Source: Aedes albopictus (taxonomy: Eukaryota > Arthropoda > Insecta > Diptera > Culicidae). From it: a stretch of DNA of 64,000 bases. Of the stretch, positions 51,290 to 63,195 are shown piece by piece. The stretch is from the NCBI RefSeq assembly GCF_035046485.1, contig NC_085137.1, positions 442,808,334 through 442,872,333 on the forward strand, in the 5' to 3' direction. Position 1 is the first letter of the stretch, and each line of letters begins with the position of its first letter. The translations under genes and the position numbers were made by a program. Below the pieces are notes generated by a model. It did not search any database, was not told the DNA's origin, and was given only the letters and a program-made list of their open reading frames with translations.

Positions 51290-52490
51290 GATTTCATGGG
51301 TGTTTCAGGAGGGAGGGGGGGTCAGAGGTGTTGCACCGGGGGGGCTTCAGGGGTATTTTCGGGGAGTTTCGAAGGGTCTCAGTTGCGTTACATGGGGTCC
51401 GATGGGGTTTTAAGGGGATTTCGAGTGCATTTCAGAAAACTTCAGAGGATTGTTGGAGAGTTTCAGAGGCATTACTCAGGCGTAACGAAGGCGTTTTCAG
51501 GGATTTCTGAGGGTCTCAGGTGCGTTATATAAGGTGCGAGGGAGTTTTAGGGGGATTTCAAAGGCATTTCAAACAGTTTTAGATGATTTTTGACGAATTT
51601 CAGAGACGTTACAAAGGCGTTTAGGGGCTGTCCATAAACCACGTGGTCATTTTTTTGGGACTTCTCAACCCCCCCCCCCCCCCGTGGTCATTAGTCCATA
51701 CTATTTTTTTTATTCTTCCATACAAAATGCTCATTGGCCGAACCCCCCCCCCCTCATGACCACGTGGTTTATGGACAGCCCCTTACGGTGGTTTCTGAGG
51801 GTCTCAGGTGCGTTACATGAGGTCCGAGGGTGTTTTAGAGGGATTTCGAGTGCATTTCAGAAAGCTTCAGAGAATTTTTGGCGAGTTTAAGAGGCATTAC
51901 TCAGGCGTCACGAAAGCGTTTTCGGGGGTTTCTGAGGGTCTCAGGTGCTTCAGAGGGTTTTTGACGAGTTTTAGAGGCATTACTCAGGCGTCACGAAAGC
52001 GTTTTCGGGGGTTTCTGAGGGCTTCAGGTGCGTTATATGAAGTGCGAGGGGGTTTTAGGGGGATTTCGAAGGCATTTCAAACAGCTTTAGATGATTTTTG
52101 ACGAGTTTCAGAGACGTTACAAAGGCGTTTTCGGGGGTTTCTGAGAGTCTCAGGTGCGTTACATGAGGTCCGAGGGGGTTTTAGAGGGATTTTGAAGGCA
52201 TTTCAGAAATCTTCAGAGGATTTTTGGCAAGTTTCAGAAGCGTTCCTCAGGCGTTAAGTAGGCGTTTTTGGGGGGTTTCTGAGAGTCTCAGGTGCGTTAC
52301 ATAGAGTCCAAGGGGGTTTCAGGGGGATTCCGAATGCATTTCAGACAGCTTCAGATGTTTTTGGCGAGTTTCAGAAGCTCTACGTAGGCGTTTTGGGGGG
52401 TTTCAGAGGGTATAAGGTGCGTTACATGGTGTCCGGGGGGTTCTAGAGGAATTTCGAGGGCGTTTAAGGAAGCTTCAGAGGATTTTTGAC
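51290..52490 (+). repeat. Tandem repeat, about 135-bp unit
   Basis: GTGCGTTACATGAGGTCCGA-type anchors recur near 51385, 51520, 51808, 52030, 52155, 52290 and 52420, with GCATTTCAGAAAGCTTCAGA blocks. It is interrupted by a MITE at 51624. Confidence 0.75.
51624..51782. mobile_element. 159-bp MITE, TTA duplication (PIF/Harbinger-type)
   Basis: GGGGCTGTCCATAAACCACG and its exact inverse form the ends. TTA flanks both (51621-51623, 51783-51785). Sister repeat units near 52108-52135 show the site without the insert. TWA target sites are typical of PIF/Harbinger. Confidence 0.85.
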
Positions 52491-53075
52491 TTTTATTTAA
52501 TCATTTAAGCACATAAGTTATGGATGTAGGGTATTGGTTCCTCTGAAGCATGTGGCTCCTTTTTTCATCCTACGAAAAACAAAGGAAGCACTGTTTATTT
52601 TGTTTCTTATTTTTGTATTTTTGTTAGAAGTGAGCATAATCGCTTGTTTTCGAATAGGATGAATATGGGAGCATGAGATTACTGATGGCACACATACCCT
52701 AGATTCGATGACTTATGCTCAAGAAAGTTCTTAGGAAACCTTTAAGAGTCCCAAACCCCCCTGAGCACGCCCTGATCTCCCCTTAACGCCACTTGCAACT
52801 TAATTCCCTTAAACCAACCTTATCCCTAATCTAAGACACTTCAACTACTCTAAGCACAATTAGATTCCATTTGGGTAACGTTAGCTAAATGGAGGGACCT
52901 AAATAGATTATATCTAAATGGATTCGTCCTAAATGGAGATTTGAGTGTACCCCATTTAGCGTGATTTGATATGTCGCATGATAGGGTTTTGTGCATTTTC
53001 ACATTTTGGTCCGGATCACTCAAATGGCCATTACTCCGGAACACCTGCACCGATCCGAACCATTTTCAATAGTGA
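52491..53075. other. Dispersed-repeat fragments, no gene
   Basis: Includes TTTGGGTAACG/CTAAATGGA words (52865-52940), also present near 51180, and a CCATTACTCCGGAACACC word similar to 34800. Confidence 0.35.
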
Positions 53076-53079
53076 ACAA

Positions 53080-54370
53080 CGGGGCAAAACTCCGGTTAAT
53101 TTCCTAAGGATAACCCTATGAATTTCTCCGCGATTTTGTAACGGAATTTGTTCAGAAATTCTTCTGGAAGATGTGTTTTGTGGGATTTTTACAAAAGCTG
53201 ATAAAGACACTTCTCCAGGTATTTCTGCAGTAACTCCTTCAGAAAATACGTATACAGATTGCTCCAGGAACAGCATCAGCATTTTATCAAAGTATTTCTC
53301 CAGGAATTTTCTTAAAAAATGCCCTATAAAGTTTTCTGAGAATTCCAACAACGTCTTCTCGAAAAGTTTCTCCAGGAAAGTCCACCGAAATTCCTCCTGG
53401 GATTCCTTCCCAGAATTTCCCTGGAATGCTTTCAGATTCTCTAAATATTCATCCAATAGCACTTACTGAAATTTTAGACGATTTCTACTCCAACGGATTC
53501 TTCAGAAATACTTCCAGGGATTTTCCAGCATCTTCTTAAAATATTGCCTCAAGAAGTTCTGAAGAAATTTAATGAGGAATTCTTCTAGGATGATTTCCAT
53601 TGGTTTCTTCTAAAATTTCATCAGGGGGTACTTCTGAAATTTTTCTAGAGATTCGTTTCAAAAATTTTCTGAAATTTTTACAGGTATTATTTCATATATT
53701 TTTTTAAAGAAAATATTCCACAGACTCTTTCAGAAATTCTGACAGCCATTTCTTCTAGAAGTCCACCACAGATTTGTTCAGGAATGGCTCTAGTTATTCT
53801 TATGCAAATTCTCGCAGGAATGTATCAGACATTTATCCAGGGATGCATCCAGAAAATCCTACAGAAATTTCTCCAGATAATCTTTGATTATTACTGTCAG
53901 AAATTCAGGCTGGAATTACCAAACCACCCCCCCCCTGTTTCTACATGAGTTCATACTGAGATGAATTTCCTAGAAATTTCTGCGACATTTCCTCCAAGGA
54001 TAATCCTATGAAATTCTCCTCAATTTTTTTTACGAAATTTGTTCAGAAATATTTTCTGCGATTTTTTTTTTAGAAATTCTTCTGGAAGGTGTGTTTTGTG
54101 GGATTTTTACAAAAGCTGATCAAGACGCTTATCCAGGTATTTCTGCAGGAACTTTTTCAGAAAATTCGTACAGAGATTGCTCCTGGAATAGCATCAGCAT
54201 TTTATCGAAGGTTTTCTTCAGGAATTTTCTTAAAAAATCCCCTATAAACTTTTCTAAAAAATCCAACAACGTATTCTCGTGAATTTTCTCCAGGAAAGTC
54301 CACCGAAATTCCTCCAGGAAATCGTTTAAGAATTTCCCTGGGGTACCTTCAGATTCTCTAGAGATTCATT
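53080..54370. repeat. Degenerate minisatellite containing a duplicated 360-bp segment
   Basis: 53100-53460 and 53995-54360 are collinear and highly similar (for example GTGTTTTGTGGGATTTTTAC at 53171 and 54089; AGGAAAGTCCACCGAAATTC in both). The offset is about 900 bp. Confidence 0.75.
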
Positions 54371-54373
54371 TAA

Positions 54374-54605
54374 GGACTGACTTGTTAGTATCCCAAAATG
54401 GCTGACTTTGACACTTACTCACGATTTCGAAAGCACACATCTCTTTGTAAACTAAACCAGCACACCTGATCTTCTTATTTTAAGCTTATGACAAGTGAAC
54501 AAGAACAGAATAATAAAATGCACTGTTGTTTGATGCTTGTTTCTTGAGATTCGTGCGTCTGAATTTCTGATGCACTGTTGAGGCGGGATTTCAAGATGTT
54601 TGTCC
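54374..54605. mobile_element. 232-bp MITE with TTAA duplication, copy 1
   Basis: Begins GGACTGACTTGTTAG and ends TTCAAGATGTTTGTCC. TTAA at 54370-54373 and 54606-54609. A sister copy lies at 59783-60026. Confidence 0.75.
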
Positions 54606-54629
54606 TTAAAAGCATTTCCTGATTTTTTT

Positions 54630-54930
54630 TCAGAAGCTTGTTGAGGGATTTTATCATAAAATCCTGCACAGATTTCTACCAAAATATCTGAAAATTATTC
54701 AGAATTTTAAGAATGTGGGAATCAAAAGTTTTTCCATGGCGTTCCCATTCCTGCAAAAGTTCTCACAAGGATTTTTCTTAAAATGGCTCCTCCGGTTTCT
54801 TCAGATACTCCTGCAAGATTTGCTTCAGATATTCCTCCAGAATTTTCTTAAGAAGCTTTTCCAAAAATTCCAAAAATAATTGCTGGAAGAATACTTGATT
54901 GATAGAATCTCTCAATGATTCTCTTCAATA
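54630..54930. repeat. Degenerate minisatellite
   Basis: AGATACTCCTGCAAGATTTG-like units. Confidence 0.5.
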
Positions 54931-56192
54931 AGGACTGTTCAATTTATAAAACGGACAACTTGCTTGTGCGATATCTTTTTTATTTTTCAATAAAATCATT
55001 ATCAGTTTTTTGCATAACTTTCTATAGCTATTCTCAAATGTAGGAAAAATATTACATTAGGCAAAATTTTCTTTATTGTATAACTGAAGCGATTTTCGTA
55101 AAACATCATTAAAACCCATTTCTCAAAATTCGACATAACTTTCCACAAACTTATCATGCACATATTCTTGAAGTTTTTAATGAATTGGAATCTTATACTA
55201 CTCTACTAAAGGTAAAGCTCAAAAGTTGATCAGTAATAATGCACCAAGCAGTCTCCAGCTTGATATAGTGAGTTGCCTTGTTTTCATAAAAAAAATTAAA
55301 AAATGTTCATTTAAGTCCTGTGTTGCAATTGCATCACGGATTGGGCTAAAAATTTATCCAGAGTAGTAGAATATTGCTCTCTGAATGATACAGAAGAAAA
55401 ATTTACTTTTAATTGCCTTTTTCATCAAAAATTTAATTCATAAAGATGGTCATATTAAAAAATGTCATACTTTTTGCTCCATTGAGGCAGATTTTTGACT
55501 CTAGCGAATCTTGTTATTAGTTATTTTCAACAAAGTTGGTCCTATGTTATTGTACACCATATTTAATAATAATCGGATGCAAAGTTTTTATTTCCCACAT
55601 CATTGTTATGCAAAATTTGCATTAGGTGCCATTGTTATTTGGAAGAACCTTCAAAGAACGAAACTGTTTTGATTACTGTGTCTGTAATGGCGCACAGTAA
55701 CCAAACCAGCAATTCTATTAAGAAGCAGTTTTCTGCATTTGAAACCTCATTAATCCCACTTTCGACTGGACGTATAAAAAACATTATTATTTAATATTTT
55801 AATGCTCTTTTTCCTTTACAAATGAATTTTATTCAAAAAAATCGAATTTCACTTGAGATTCTAATATCTCAACAGTTAATTTTCCAATTGCGTTTAAAGT
55901 TTGCCAGAATGTTTATTACTCATGCTGCTGCAACATGGCACATACTTTTCTGGTATAAGAAACGATATACCATACGTGAACAGTAATTTCATATATATTT
56001 TCAATTTTCAGCAATCGAAAAATTCACCTGGCCGATTTGCTATTAGATAAAACTATTTTTATTCGATTCAAAAATGATTACTATAATGAGAGATGATGTA
56101 CTGAACAACGAACCAAGGGTGGTTAAATTTGAACTACGCGTCTTCTTTTTATGACCTTGTAAAGTTGTCCGTTTTATAAATTGAACAGTCCT
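54931..56192. mobile_element. 1262-bp mariner-sized TIR element, 31-bp perfect ends, TA duplication
   Basis: AGGACTGTTCAATTTATAAA at 54931 continues to ACGGACAACTT and is perfectly inverted at 56162-56192. TA flanks both ends (54929-54930, 56193-56194). The length equals that of mariner elements, but neither strand has a transposase frame; the longest ORF is 63 codons. Confidence 0.82.
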
Positions 56193-56199
56193 TATAACT

Positions 56200-57000
56200 G
56201 TTGGTGATGCCTTTGGAAATTCCCAGAAGCAATTCTTAAAATTTTCTGTTCGATTTCCTGAACAAAAATTCCTGAAACAATTTCTGAAGTTATATCTGGA
56301 GGAGTGAATGCCTGAGAAAATACCTCACGAAACTTCTAAGGATACCGCCTTAATTATTATAAAAAGTCACGACAAACTTCTGGAGGCACTCTGGCAGTAA
56401 TTCAAAGGGCAAATCCTTGAGAAATTTTTGCAGGTATTCCTGTAGATATTCGTAGATAAATTTCGGTTAATATCACTTTCAAAATATCTGCAGAATTTGC
56501 AGACAAAGCTACTGATGGAATTTTTGAGGAAATTCTGCAATATTTTTTTGAGAATTATCTGATCTCTGATATCTGCGAAGGATTTTTTTTACAGAGTTCC
56601 AATATAATTTCTGAACATATTAATCTCTAAAGTGAAATTTCTGAAGTTAATCCTGCGAAAACAAAATAGCAATCCTGGAAGAATAACCAAAAAGAAATTT
56701 TTGAAAATTTCTGAAATAATGTCTGCAGAAATTTTTGAGAGAATTTTTGAAGAAATTCCTTAGCCATCACCGGAAAAAAATCTGAAAAACCTTAAAAGAA
56801 AGGTCTGAATAAATCCTAAACAATACTGGAAGAGAACCTAGATGAACTTCTGGAAAAGATTTCCAGAAGACTCTAATGCGATTTTTTTTCTATGAATTGG
56901 TAAATAAATATCTGAAAGAGTCCCTGAAAGAGATTGGCAAAATGATCAAGACAGAAAAAAAAATCAGATTCCACATTTTCAAATTTTTACTGTAAGTTTA
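56200..57000. repeat. Degenerate minisatellite
   Basis: Units such as AATTCCTGAAACAATTTCTG and GAAATTTTTGAGAGAATTTT, same family as elsewhere. 57000-57540 is AT-rich with nothing recognised. Confidence 0.55.
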
Positions 57001-57539
57001 TTAACTTCTGGCGTATCACTGTTCCAACTTTTGGAAAGATCGAGCTATTCTAGACGAAGCTTGAAAGATTCTAGAAAAGGGCATTATAACCTGATAGCCA
57101 ACTTTGAACAGTTATATCTCTGGATTCAAGCGCAATGACATTTTGAGCGTCCATGACTTATATAATGAACATTGAGAAACTTTTGAAATAACCTAAGATT
57201 GTTAACACGGAAGAAAATTAAAGCGTTTAGATTATTTCTCTGATATAACACAAAATTATCGAAAACTTCAACATCATTTCAAAGCTCGAGATGGTGATAA
57301 TAGATTATTTGAATTTCCTTCAATTGACTTGAATATGAATATGTTTTGAAAGGAAGTTACAAAATACCCTGGAAATAAATTGAAAAAAATAATGGGAAGT
57401 ACATTTAAAATAGACCAATTTACTAAAACATCATAGAATAAATGAAGTAGCTGTAACATTTTCTCTAATGAATAATTTCAAGTTTATTCGTACTTTTTTT
57501 CAAAGCTCATTATACAAGTCATGAACACTCACAATTCCA

Positions 57540-57980
57540 TTGCATTTCATCATTTTAATGCTTAAAGAGTTCCTTGAAAAATTTATGAATTTATAAAGGA
57601 AAACTCTAGAGGAACTGTATCTTTTGAAGAAATCTTTAGAGAAATTCCTGGAGAAACTATTGGAAAAATTCTAAGAAAAATTTCGTCAGGAATTTCTAGA
57701 ATAATTTCGGAAGAAATCTCAAAGAATTACTAATGCATAATATTTCTGCAGGAATACCCTCAAAACCGTTTGACGAATACATGCACGAACTTCTGTAGTA
57801 ACTCTTGAAGGAAATTTCCAAAATAATCTCTGAAGAAATCTCAGGAGAAGTTTCTTGAGATACCGTAAACTAGTTTCAAGATGAACCTTTGGTGAAACTC
57901 CTGAAGAAGGCTCAAGGAAAATTTCTGGAGGAATTCCCAAAAGAATTCCTGGCGGAATTATTGGAGAAATTTCCAAAGAT
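57540..57980. repeat. Degenerate minisatellite
   Basis: GAAATTCCTGGAGAAACTAT-like units. The 88-aa minus ORF here is a repeat-derived frame. Confidence 0.6.
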
Positions 57981-57989
57981 GTCAATAGG

Positions 57990-58890
57990 TGGATGCATTT
58001 TGACTTGAGGGGAGTTTATTATCGTACAAATGGGGATGAAGGGTTGCAGATTTTCATAAAACTTTTTCCACAGGCAGGGCTCATGCATATATGGACAAAA
58101 AAATTGAGACAAATTCAGGGTCGCCTACTTTTCCGGAAAACTGTTGATTTTTTTGTTTTCCCTGGCACCACTTACTTTGAAAAATCATAACTAAAGAACG
58201 TAGAACCAAAGTTTTTTTTTATGAAAATAAAAGAAAATTTTCTCAGAAATAAAAAAAAAAATGAACTGGAAAAACTTTTCTACAAATTTTTTCACCGTTG
58301 AGAAAATTCAGCAAAGTGTGACGACCCATACAAAAATTTCAGAGGTCTCATTCAAAAAGTGTGACATAGGGGGGATGAGGGTTGAAAATGGACAATTTTT
58401 GCGTGACGTAATTTATGAACGCTCCCCTTTCTTTAAAAAAACTTAACTCTAGAACGAAGCATCGTAGAACCAGCTTTTTTATGAAAATAAAAGCAAATTT
58501 TCTCAGAAAATCTAAAAAAAAATTGAACTAGAAAAAGTTTTCTTAAAAAATTCGTTAAGTAAAGTCAGAAAAAATATGCCTGAAATAGTGGAAAATTTCA
58601 AATATTTTTGAGGTGGTAATTAATCGCTGAAAATTTTGGAATGCACTTTTATTTTTCGTTTTTGGGTTTTGGCCAATTTTGTGAAAAATGTCCAAATGTG
58701 CCATATAAGCGTTTTCTTTGAAAAATCATAACTCAAGGACGAAGCATCGTATAAACAAAGTTTTATTTTTATGAAAATAAAGGAAATTTTGAACAGGAAA
58801 AAGTTTTCCAAATTTTTTTAATAAAATATTTTTGAGTAGGAAACTTTATAAACTTCAATTCCAGCAACTTTTTGGATGTATTTATTTTTT
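57990..58890. repeat. Diverged repeat units with AAAATCATAACT and ATGAAAATAAA words
   Basis: A block with GAAAAATCATAACT, GAACGAAGCATCGTA and TTTTTATGAAAATAAAAG recurs near 58179, 58442 and 58722. Near 58400 a GCGTGACGTAATTTATGAAC word resembles the end of a foldback MITE, but no partner end was found. Confidence 0.5.
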
Positions 58891-59177
58891 CTTTCCTGAG
58901 TTATAGCCGATTTAGTGAAAAATGATTCCAGGAACGCTAGGCCAGACATATTTTAGATGAGCTTCAAGTGGGTTTTCAGAGGGCTTACAAAGGCGTTCCA
59001 AAGCGCTTCAGGAGGTTTCAGAGAGATTGTAGCAGGTTACACAGGCTCTCAGCTGAGCTTCAGGATGGCATCAGAGGCGTTTCATGACATTGATAGGCAT
59101 ATCAGAAGGGGTTTTAGGGGCAACACAGGCTCTTAGATGAGCTACAGGGGGCTTTCAGCGATGGTTAAAGAATTTCA

Positions 59178-59313
59178 CCCAAGTAACATTTTTAAGTCAA
59201 ACAGACTTGAAAAAGTGTTTAGAACCATGATAAAACTAAAATTAAAGGTTTTTGTTTTTTGCCGGTTCTCAAAACCTCTACAAGACTAAATGGTTATCGA
59301 AATGTTACTTGGG
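59178..59313. mobile_element. 136-bp MITE, CCCAAGTAAC ends, CA duplication
   Basis: CCCAAGTAACATTT and inverse AAATGTTACTTGGG, with CA outside both ends (59176-59177, 59314-59315). The related unit near 60414 reads AATTTCATGGACG without insert, confirming the 2-bp duplication. Confidence 0.8.
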
Positions 59314-59782
59314 CATGGACGTTTTAGGGCGTTTTAGATGGTTTCAGAGGGATTTTACCAGACTTCACAGGCTCAGAGGTGAGACTCAGGGGTGTTGCAG
59401 TTTGATTTCAAGGCGTTCCGCTGCCGCTGTTATGTCTGTAGATCCGATTACCTATACTCAAGGGAGTTCTTGGAGATCCTCAAACAGACATTGAACATTG
59501 AACAGCTCCAGGGGGTTTTAGGGAGGTTCCCAGACACTTACGTGAGCTTCAGGGAAGTCTCAGGGGGCGTGGTGGTTTCAGTGGCGTTCCAAGGAGTGTA
59601 TGGGCCTTTCAGGAGGATTCAGAGAGATTTTGGAGGCGTTCCAAAGTTTCATGGCCGTCCGAGAACATTTCAGGCGGTTACAGAGAGTTGTAGCTTTTAG
59701 TGAGCTTCATGAGCTTCAGGGTGGTTTCAGGGCATTTCAAGAGTGATTTAGGGGATGCCACAGACTCTCAGATGAGCTTTAA

Positions 59783-60026
59783 GGACAGACTTGTTAGAAT
59801 CCCAAAATGGCCGCCACAATGGCCGACTTCGGCACCTACTCACGATTTTCAGCGCACAAATCTCTTCGTAAGCCAAACCAGCGCACCTCATCTTCTGATT
59901 TTAAACCTATTACAAGTGAGCAAGAACAGAATAATAAAATTTACTGTTGTTTGAAGCTTGCTTCTTGAGATTTGTGCGTCTGAAATTCCAATACACTGTT
60001 GAAGCGGGATTTCAAGACGTTTGTCC
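59783..60026. mobile_element. 244-bp MITE with TTAA duplication, copy 2
   Basis: Closely similar to 54374-54605 over its whole length. TTAA at 59779-59782 and 60027-60030. Confidence 0.75.
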
Positions 60027-61208
60027 TTAAGGAGGTCTCAGAGGGAGTTCAGAGGCATTTCAAGGGTGTTTCGAATGATTTCAGAGAGATATAACTGGAT
60101 CTCAGTTAAGGTTAAGGTGTTTTTAGGGGGTTTATGTGAGCTTCAAGGAAGTCTCAGGGTGGGTTTCAGAGGCGTTTCTTGGACGAGCTTCAAGGGGGCT
60201 TTAGAAGGCTTTCAATGGCGTTTCAAAGCGTTTTATGGGCATTTTAGGATGTTTCAGAGAGGTTGTAGCAGGCTACATAGGCTTTCAGATAAACTTCAGG
60301 TGGACTTCAGAGGCGGGTCATGGCAGTTATGAGCATTTTAGAAGGTTTTAGAAGGGCTTTGGGGGCTTCACAGGCTCTTTGATGGGAATTTAGGGGGCTT
60401 TTAGCGAAGGTTAAATAATTTCATGGACGTTTTAGGGCGCTTCAGAAGGTTTTAGAGGGGTTTTAGCAGACTTCACAGGCCCAGCGGTGAGATTCAGGGG
60501 TGTTTCAGTTTGGATTCAAGGCATTTCAAGGTGTTCCGCTGATTACGTCTGTAGATCTGATTACTTATATTCAAAGGAGTTCTTGGAGATCCTCAAGAAC
60601 AGCTTCATGGGGTTTCAGTAAGATTCCCAGACACTTACGTGAGCTTCAGGAAAGTCTCAGGAAGCGTGGCGGTTTCAGTGGCGTTCCAAGGAGTGGCCTC
60701 GGGGGTTTCTGAGAGATTTTGGAAGACTTCACAGACTCCCAGATGAGATTCAGGGGTTGCCAGGAGGCTTTCAGAGGCGTTCCAAAGTATTTCATGGCCA
60801 TCTGAGATCATTTCAGGAGTATTCGGAGAGTTGTAGCAGGCTACAAAGCCTCTCAGGTGAGCTTCATAAGCTTCAGGGGGGTTTCAGGGGCATTTCAGGA
60901 GTGATTTAGGGGATGTCACCTAAACCTCAGGGTGGGTATCAGAGGCGTTTCGTAGATGAGCTTCAAGGGCGTTTTAGAGGGCTTTCGAAGGCGTTTCAAA
61001 GCGTTTCATGGGCCTGTCAGAAGGTTTCAGAGAGGTTGTAGCAGGCTACACAGGCTTTTAGATGAGCTTCAGGCGGGATTCAGAGGCGTTTCATGGCATT
61101 TATGGACATTTCAGAAGGTTTTAGCTGAGTTTTAGGGGGCTCCACATGCTCTTTGATGTGGATTAAGCGGGCTTCCAGCGATGGTTAAAGGATTTTATGG
61201 ATGTTTTA

Positions 61209-61297
61209 GACCGTTCGCAATGCTGTTTTATTTTGTATGGCGAGTTTTAAAATTTTTAAAACTCGCCATACAAAATAAAACAGCATTGCGAACGGCC
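61209..61297. mobile_element. 89-bp near-perfect palindrome MITE, TTA duplication
   Basis: The arms CCGTTCGCAATGCTGTTTTA and onward are inverted over about 42 bp with a tiny loop. TTA on both sides (61206-61208, 61298-61300). The related unit near 59320 shows CGTTTTAGGGCG uninterrupted. Confidence 0.85.
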
Positions 61298-61509
61298 TTA
61301 GGGCGTTTCAGATGGTTTCAGAGGAGTTTTAGCAGATTTCTTTGGCTCAGAGGTGAGATTCAGGGGTGTTTCAGATTGATTTCAAGGCATTTAAAAGCGT
61401 TCCGCTGATTACGTCTGTAGATCCGATTACTTATACTCAGACGAGTTCTTGGAGATCCAGACAGACAATTGAATTCGCAGTTTGACAGTACATAGTTGTA
61501 TCGTGATGT

Positions 61510-61725
61510 GTAAGCTTTTTCTTCTTGGCGCAATATCCCCACTTTGACAAAGCCGGCTTTCAGCTTAGTGTTGCATGATCACTTCCTCAGTTATTATCTG
61601 AGAGCTTCCTCTGCCAACGACCATGTGCATTGTAGATCGTAAGGTTCCTGGACCAACCGAGATTCGAACCCGTCATCCTCAGCATGGGTCCATTGTGGAT
61701 CCATATAGCCATAGTTGTAAAGGCG
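61510..61725 (-). mobile_element. tRNA-derived SINE, Feilai-type, truncated and diverged
   Basis: Body words AACTGAGGAAGTGATCA and ACTAAGCTGAAAG and the B box GACGGGTTCGAATCTCG on the minus strand match the SINE at 27235. The A-box half is altered. Confidence 0.65.
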
Positions 61726-61867
61726 GGGCTATTCAGTATGACCATGCATTCCTTGATTGACTGATAGCACAGAGAACAGACATTTAAGCTCGAACAAAAA
61801 TACGTCGAAATCGTGTGTAAAGGATTTAAGTGTACCTCAACGCCACCAACGGAGACTGCCCCACTTA

Positions 61868-62103
61868 TAAAGTCGATTTGACCCCACGATGGCAGTGTTC
61901 ATAGTTAAAATACACTAGCCCACAAAGCGACACGAGCGCCAAACGGCCAAAAACGGTGAGCACTGGAAACAAATATGACAACACAACAATGTAAGTGATG
62001 AGACGCTAGCGCCGCGCAACGGGAGCATAACCACATACTCCGATATGACCGTTACAAAGTTTTACACAAGGCAGAAAGCGAAGATAGACGTCTGTTCTCT
62101 GTG
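61868..62103 (+). mobile_element. Dispersed repeat, sister of the nested copy at 34995-35238
   Basis: Nearly identical, from ATAAAGTCGATTTGACCCCA to GTCTGTTCTCTGTG. Confidence 0.65.
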
Positions 62104-63100
62104 CTGATAGTTCCTTGATGATAGAGGTGTTCAAACCTGCATAAAAAACGTCAATGTCCCCGGTGCATTTTACACCGACTACACCTTGCGTGGACAGTGT
62201 TCAGTGTTCATGTGTGACTGAGTGACGCCCACTCGCCGTTCACCATTCTTCGGAGGTAGAAACAAATTTCATAAGCCGCTCGCAGCTCGTTTTCAGCTCG
62301 TCAGCAAAACGCGGCCAATTAAATAAATATTGTCGCTAATGCGGTCCCCAGCACTTCGGACCTCCATATCTCCCGCAGCCCTCCGACTGTCCGCTGCGAC
62401 TGTCTGCCCTTCTCCGCTGTTGGGCGAATTGGTTGGAGGTTACTCGTCCAACCAGCTAACTACCATTAGTGTTCGATTGGCACCAGTCCATACGTAGCAA
62501 AAGCAAACAAATAGTATGGATGGGGAGAAGGGATTATAATTCGATACGCGCGCGCATGCTGTCAAGGAACTACTACAATACAAATTTGGCGTAGGTATCT
62601 GCTGAAAAGGGGGCGAGTGTCGATCGTGATAGAAACCAAGGTCTGGTGATTGAAAGGTGCCACAATGCGCCTTCGAATAATTTGTTGATATCATCTGGGG
62701 TTGTTCAGGAGGATTAGCATTGGATCATTAGTGTAGACTGCTAGTTGTTTTCATATAAAAATCAACTTGATTGTCAACAAATAAATGTCGCTGAGTAGCT
62801 AGTGGCAACGAGGAATACCGCATACAATAAAAATGTTTAAAACCATTTTTAAGTTACTCTTTTTATAAAACGGCTACTTTGGAGGCCATACTGAAGCGAC
62901 CGGTAGAATACAAATAGCCGGAAAATCCACAATATATCTGGCAAAGAAGTACGCGAAACCCGTAACTTTTATCCGTCGACGTTTGACCTTGATGTCCAAA
63001 CCGTTTCGCAACTTTGTCTGCGTACTCAACATCGTCATGATTGAATTACATGGACCATACTTGTACGTAAAATCTGTTTTTGATATCAAAAATCGCAAAA
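62104..63100. other. Apparently unique sequence, no gene assigned
   Basis: 62340-62460 is GC-rich (CCTCCGACTGTCCGCTGCGA) and could be exonic or regulatory. Frames of 84-86 codons on the minus strand have no domain. Confidence 0.25.
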
Positions 63101-63105
63101 ATGTA

Positions 63106-63195
63106 GCACACATGTTCTTCAAAAGTATATGCAACTCTTGTATGACTAAATTTAGTCCTATAAGAGTTGCATATGCATTTCTGGAACATGTGTGC
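63106..63195. mobile_element. 90-bp hairpin MITE, TA duplication
   Basis: GCACACATGTTC and its inverse GAACATGTGTGC form the ends, ATGCAACTCTT and inverse lie further in, and TA is outside both (63104-63105, 63196-63197). Confidence 0.65.

Larger units (their letters stand above)
58900..61480 (+). repeat. Diverged tandem repeat (GTTTCAGAGG / CTTCAGG family)
   Basis: Words such as GGCTTTCAGAGGCGTTCCAA, CTCAGATGAGCTTCAGG and TAGCAGGCTACACAGGCT recur. A larger period of about 1 kb is suggested by the similar order at 59.3-59.7, 60.4-60.8 and 61.3 kb (GTCTGTAGATCTGATTACTTA in each). Three MITEs are inserted. Confidence 0.65.
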
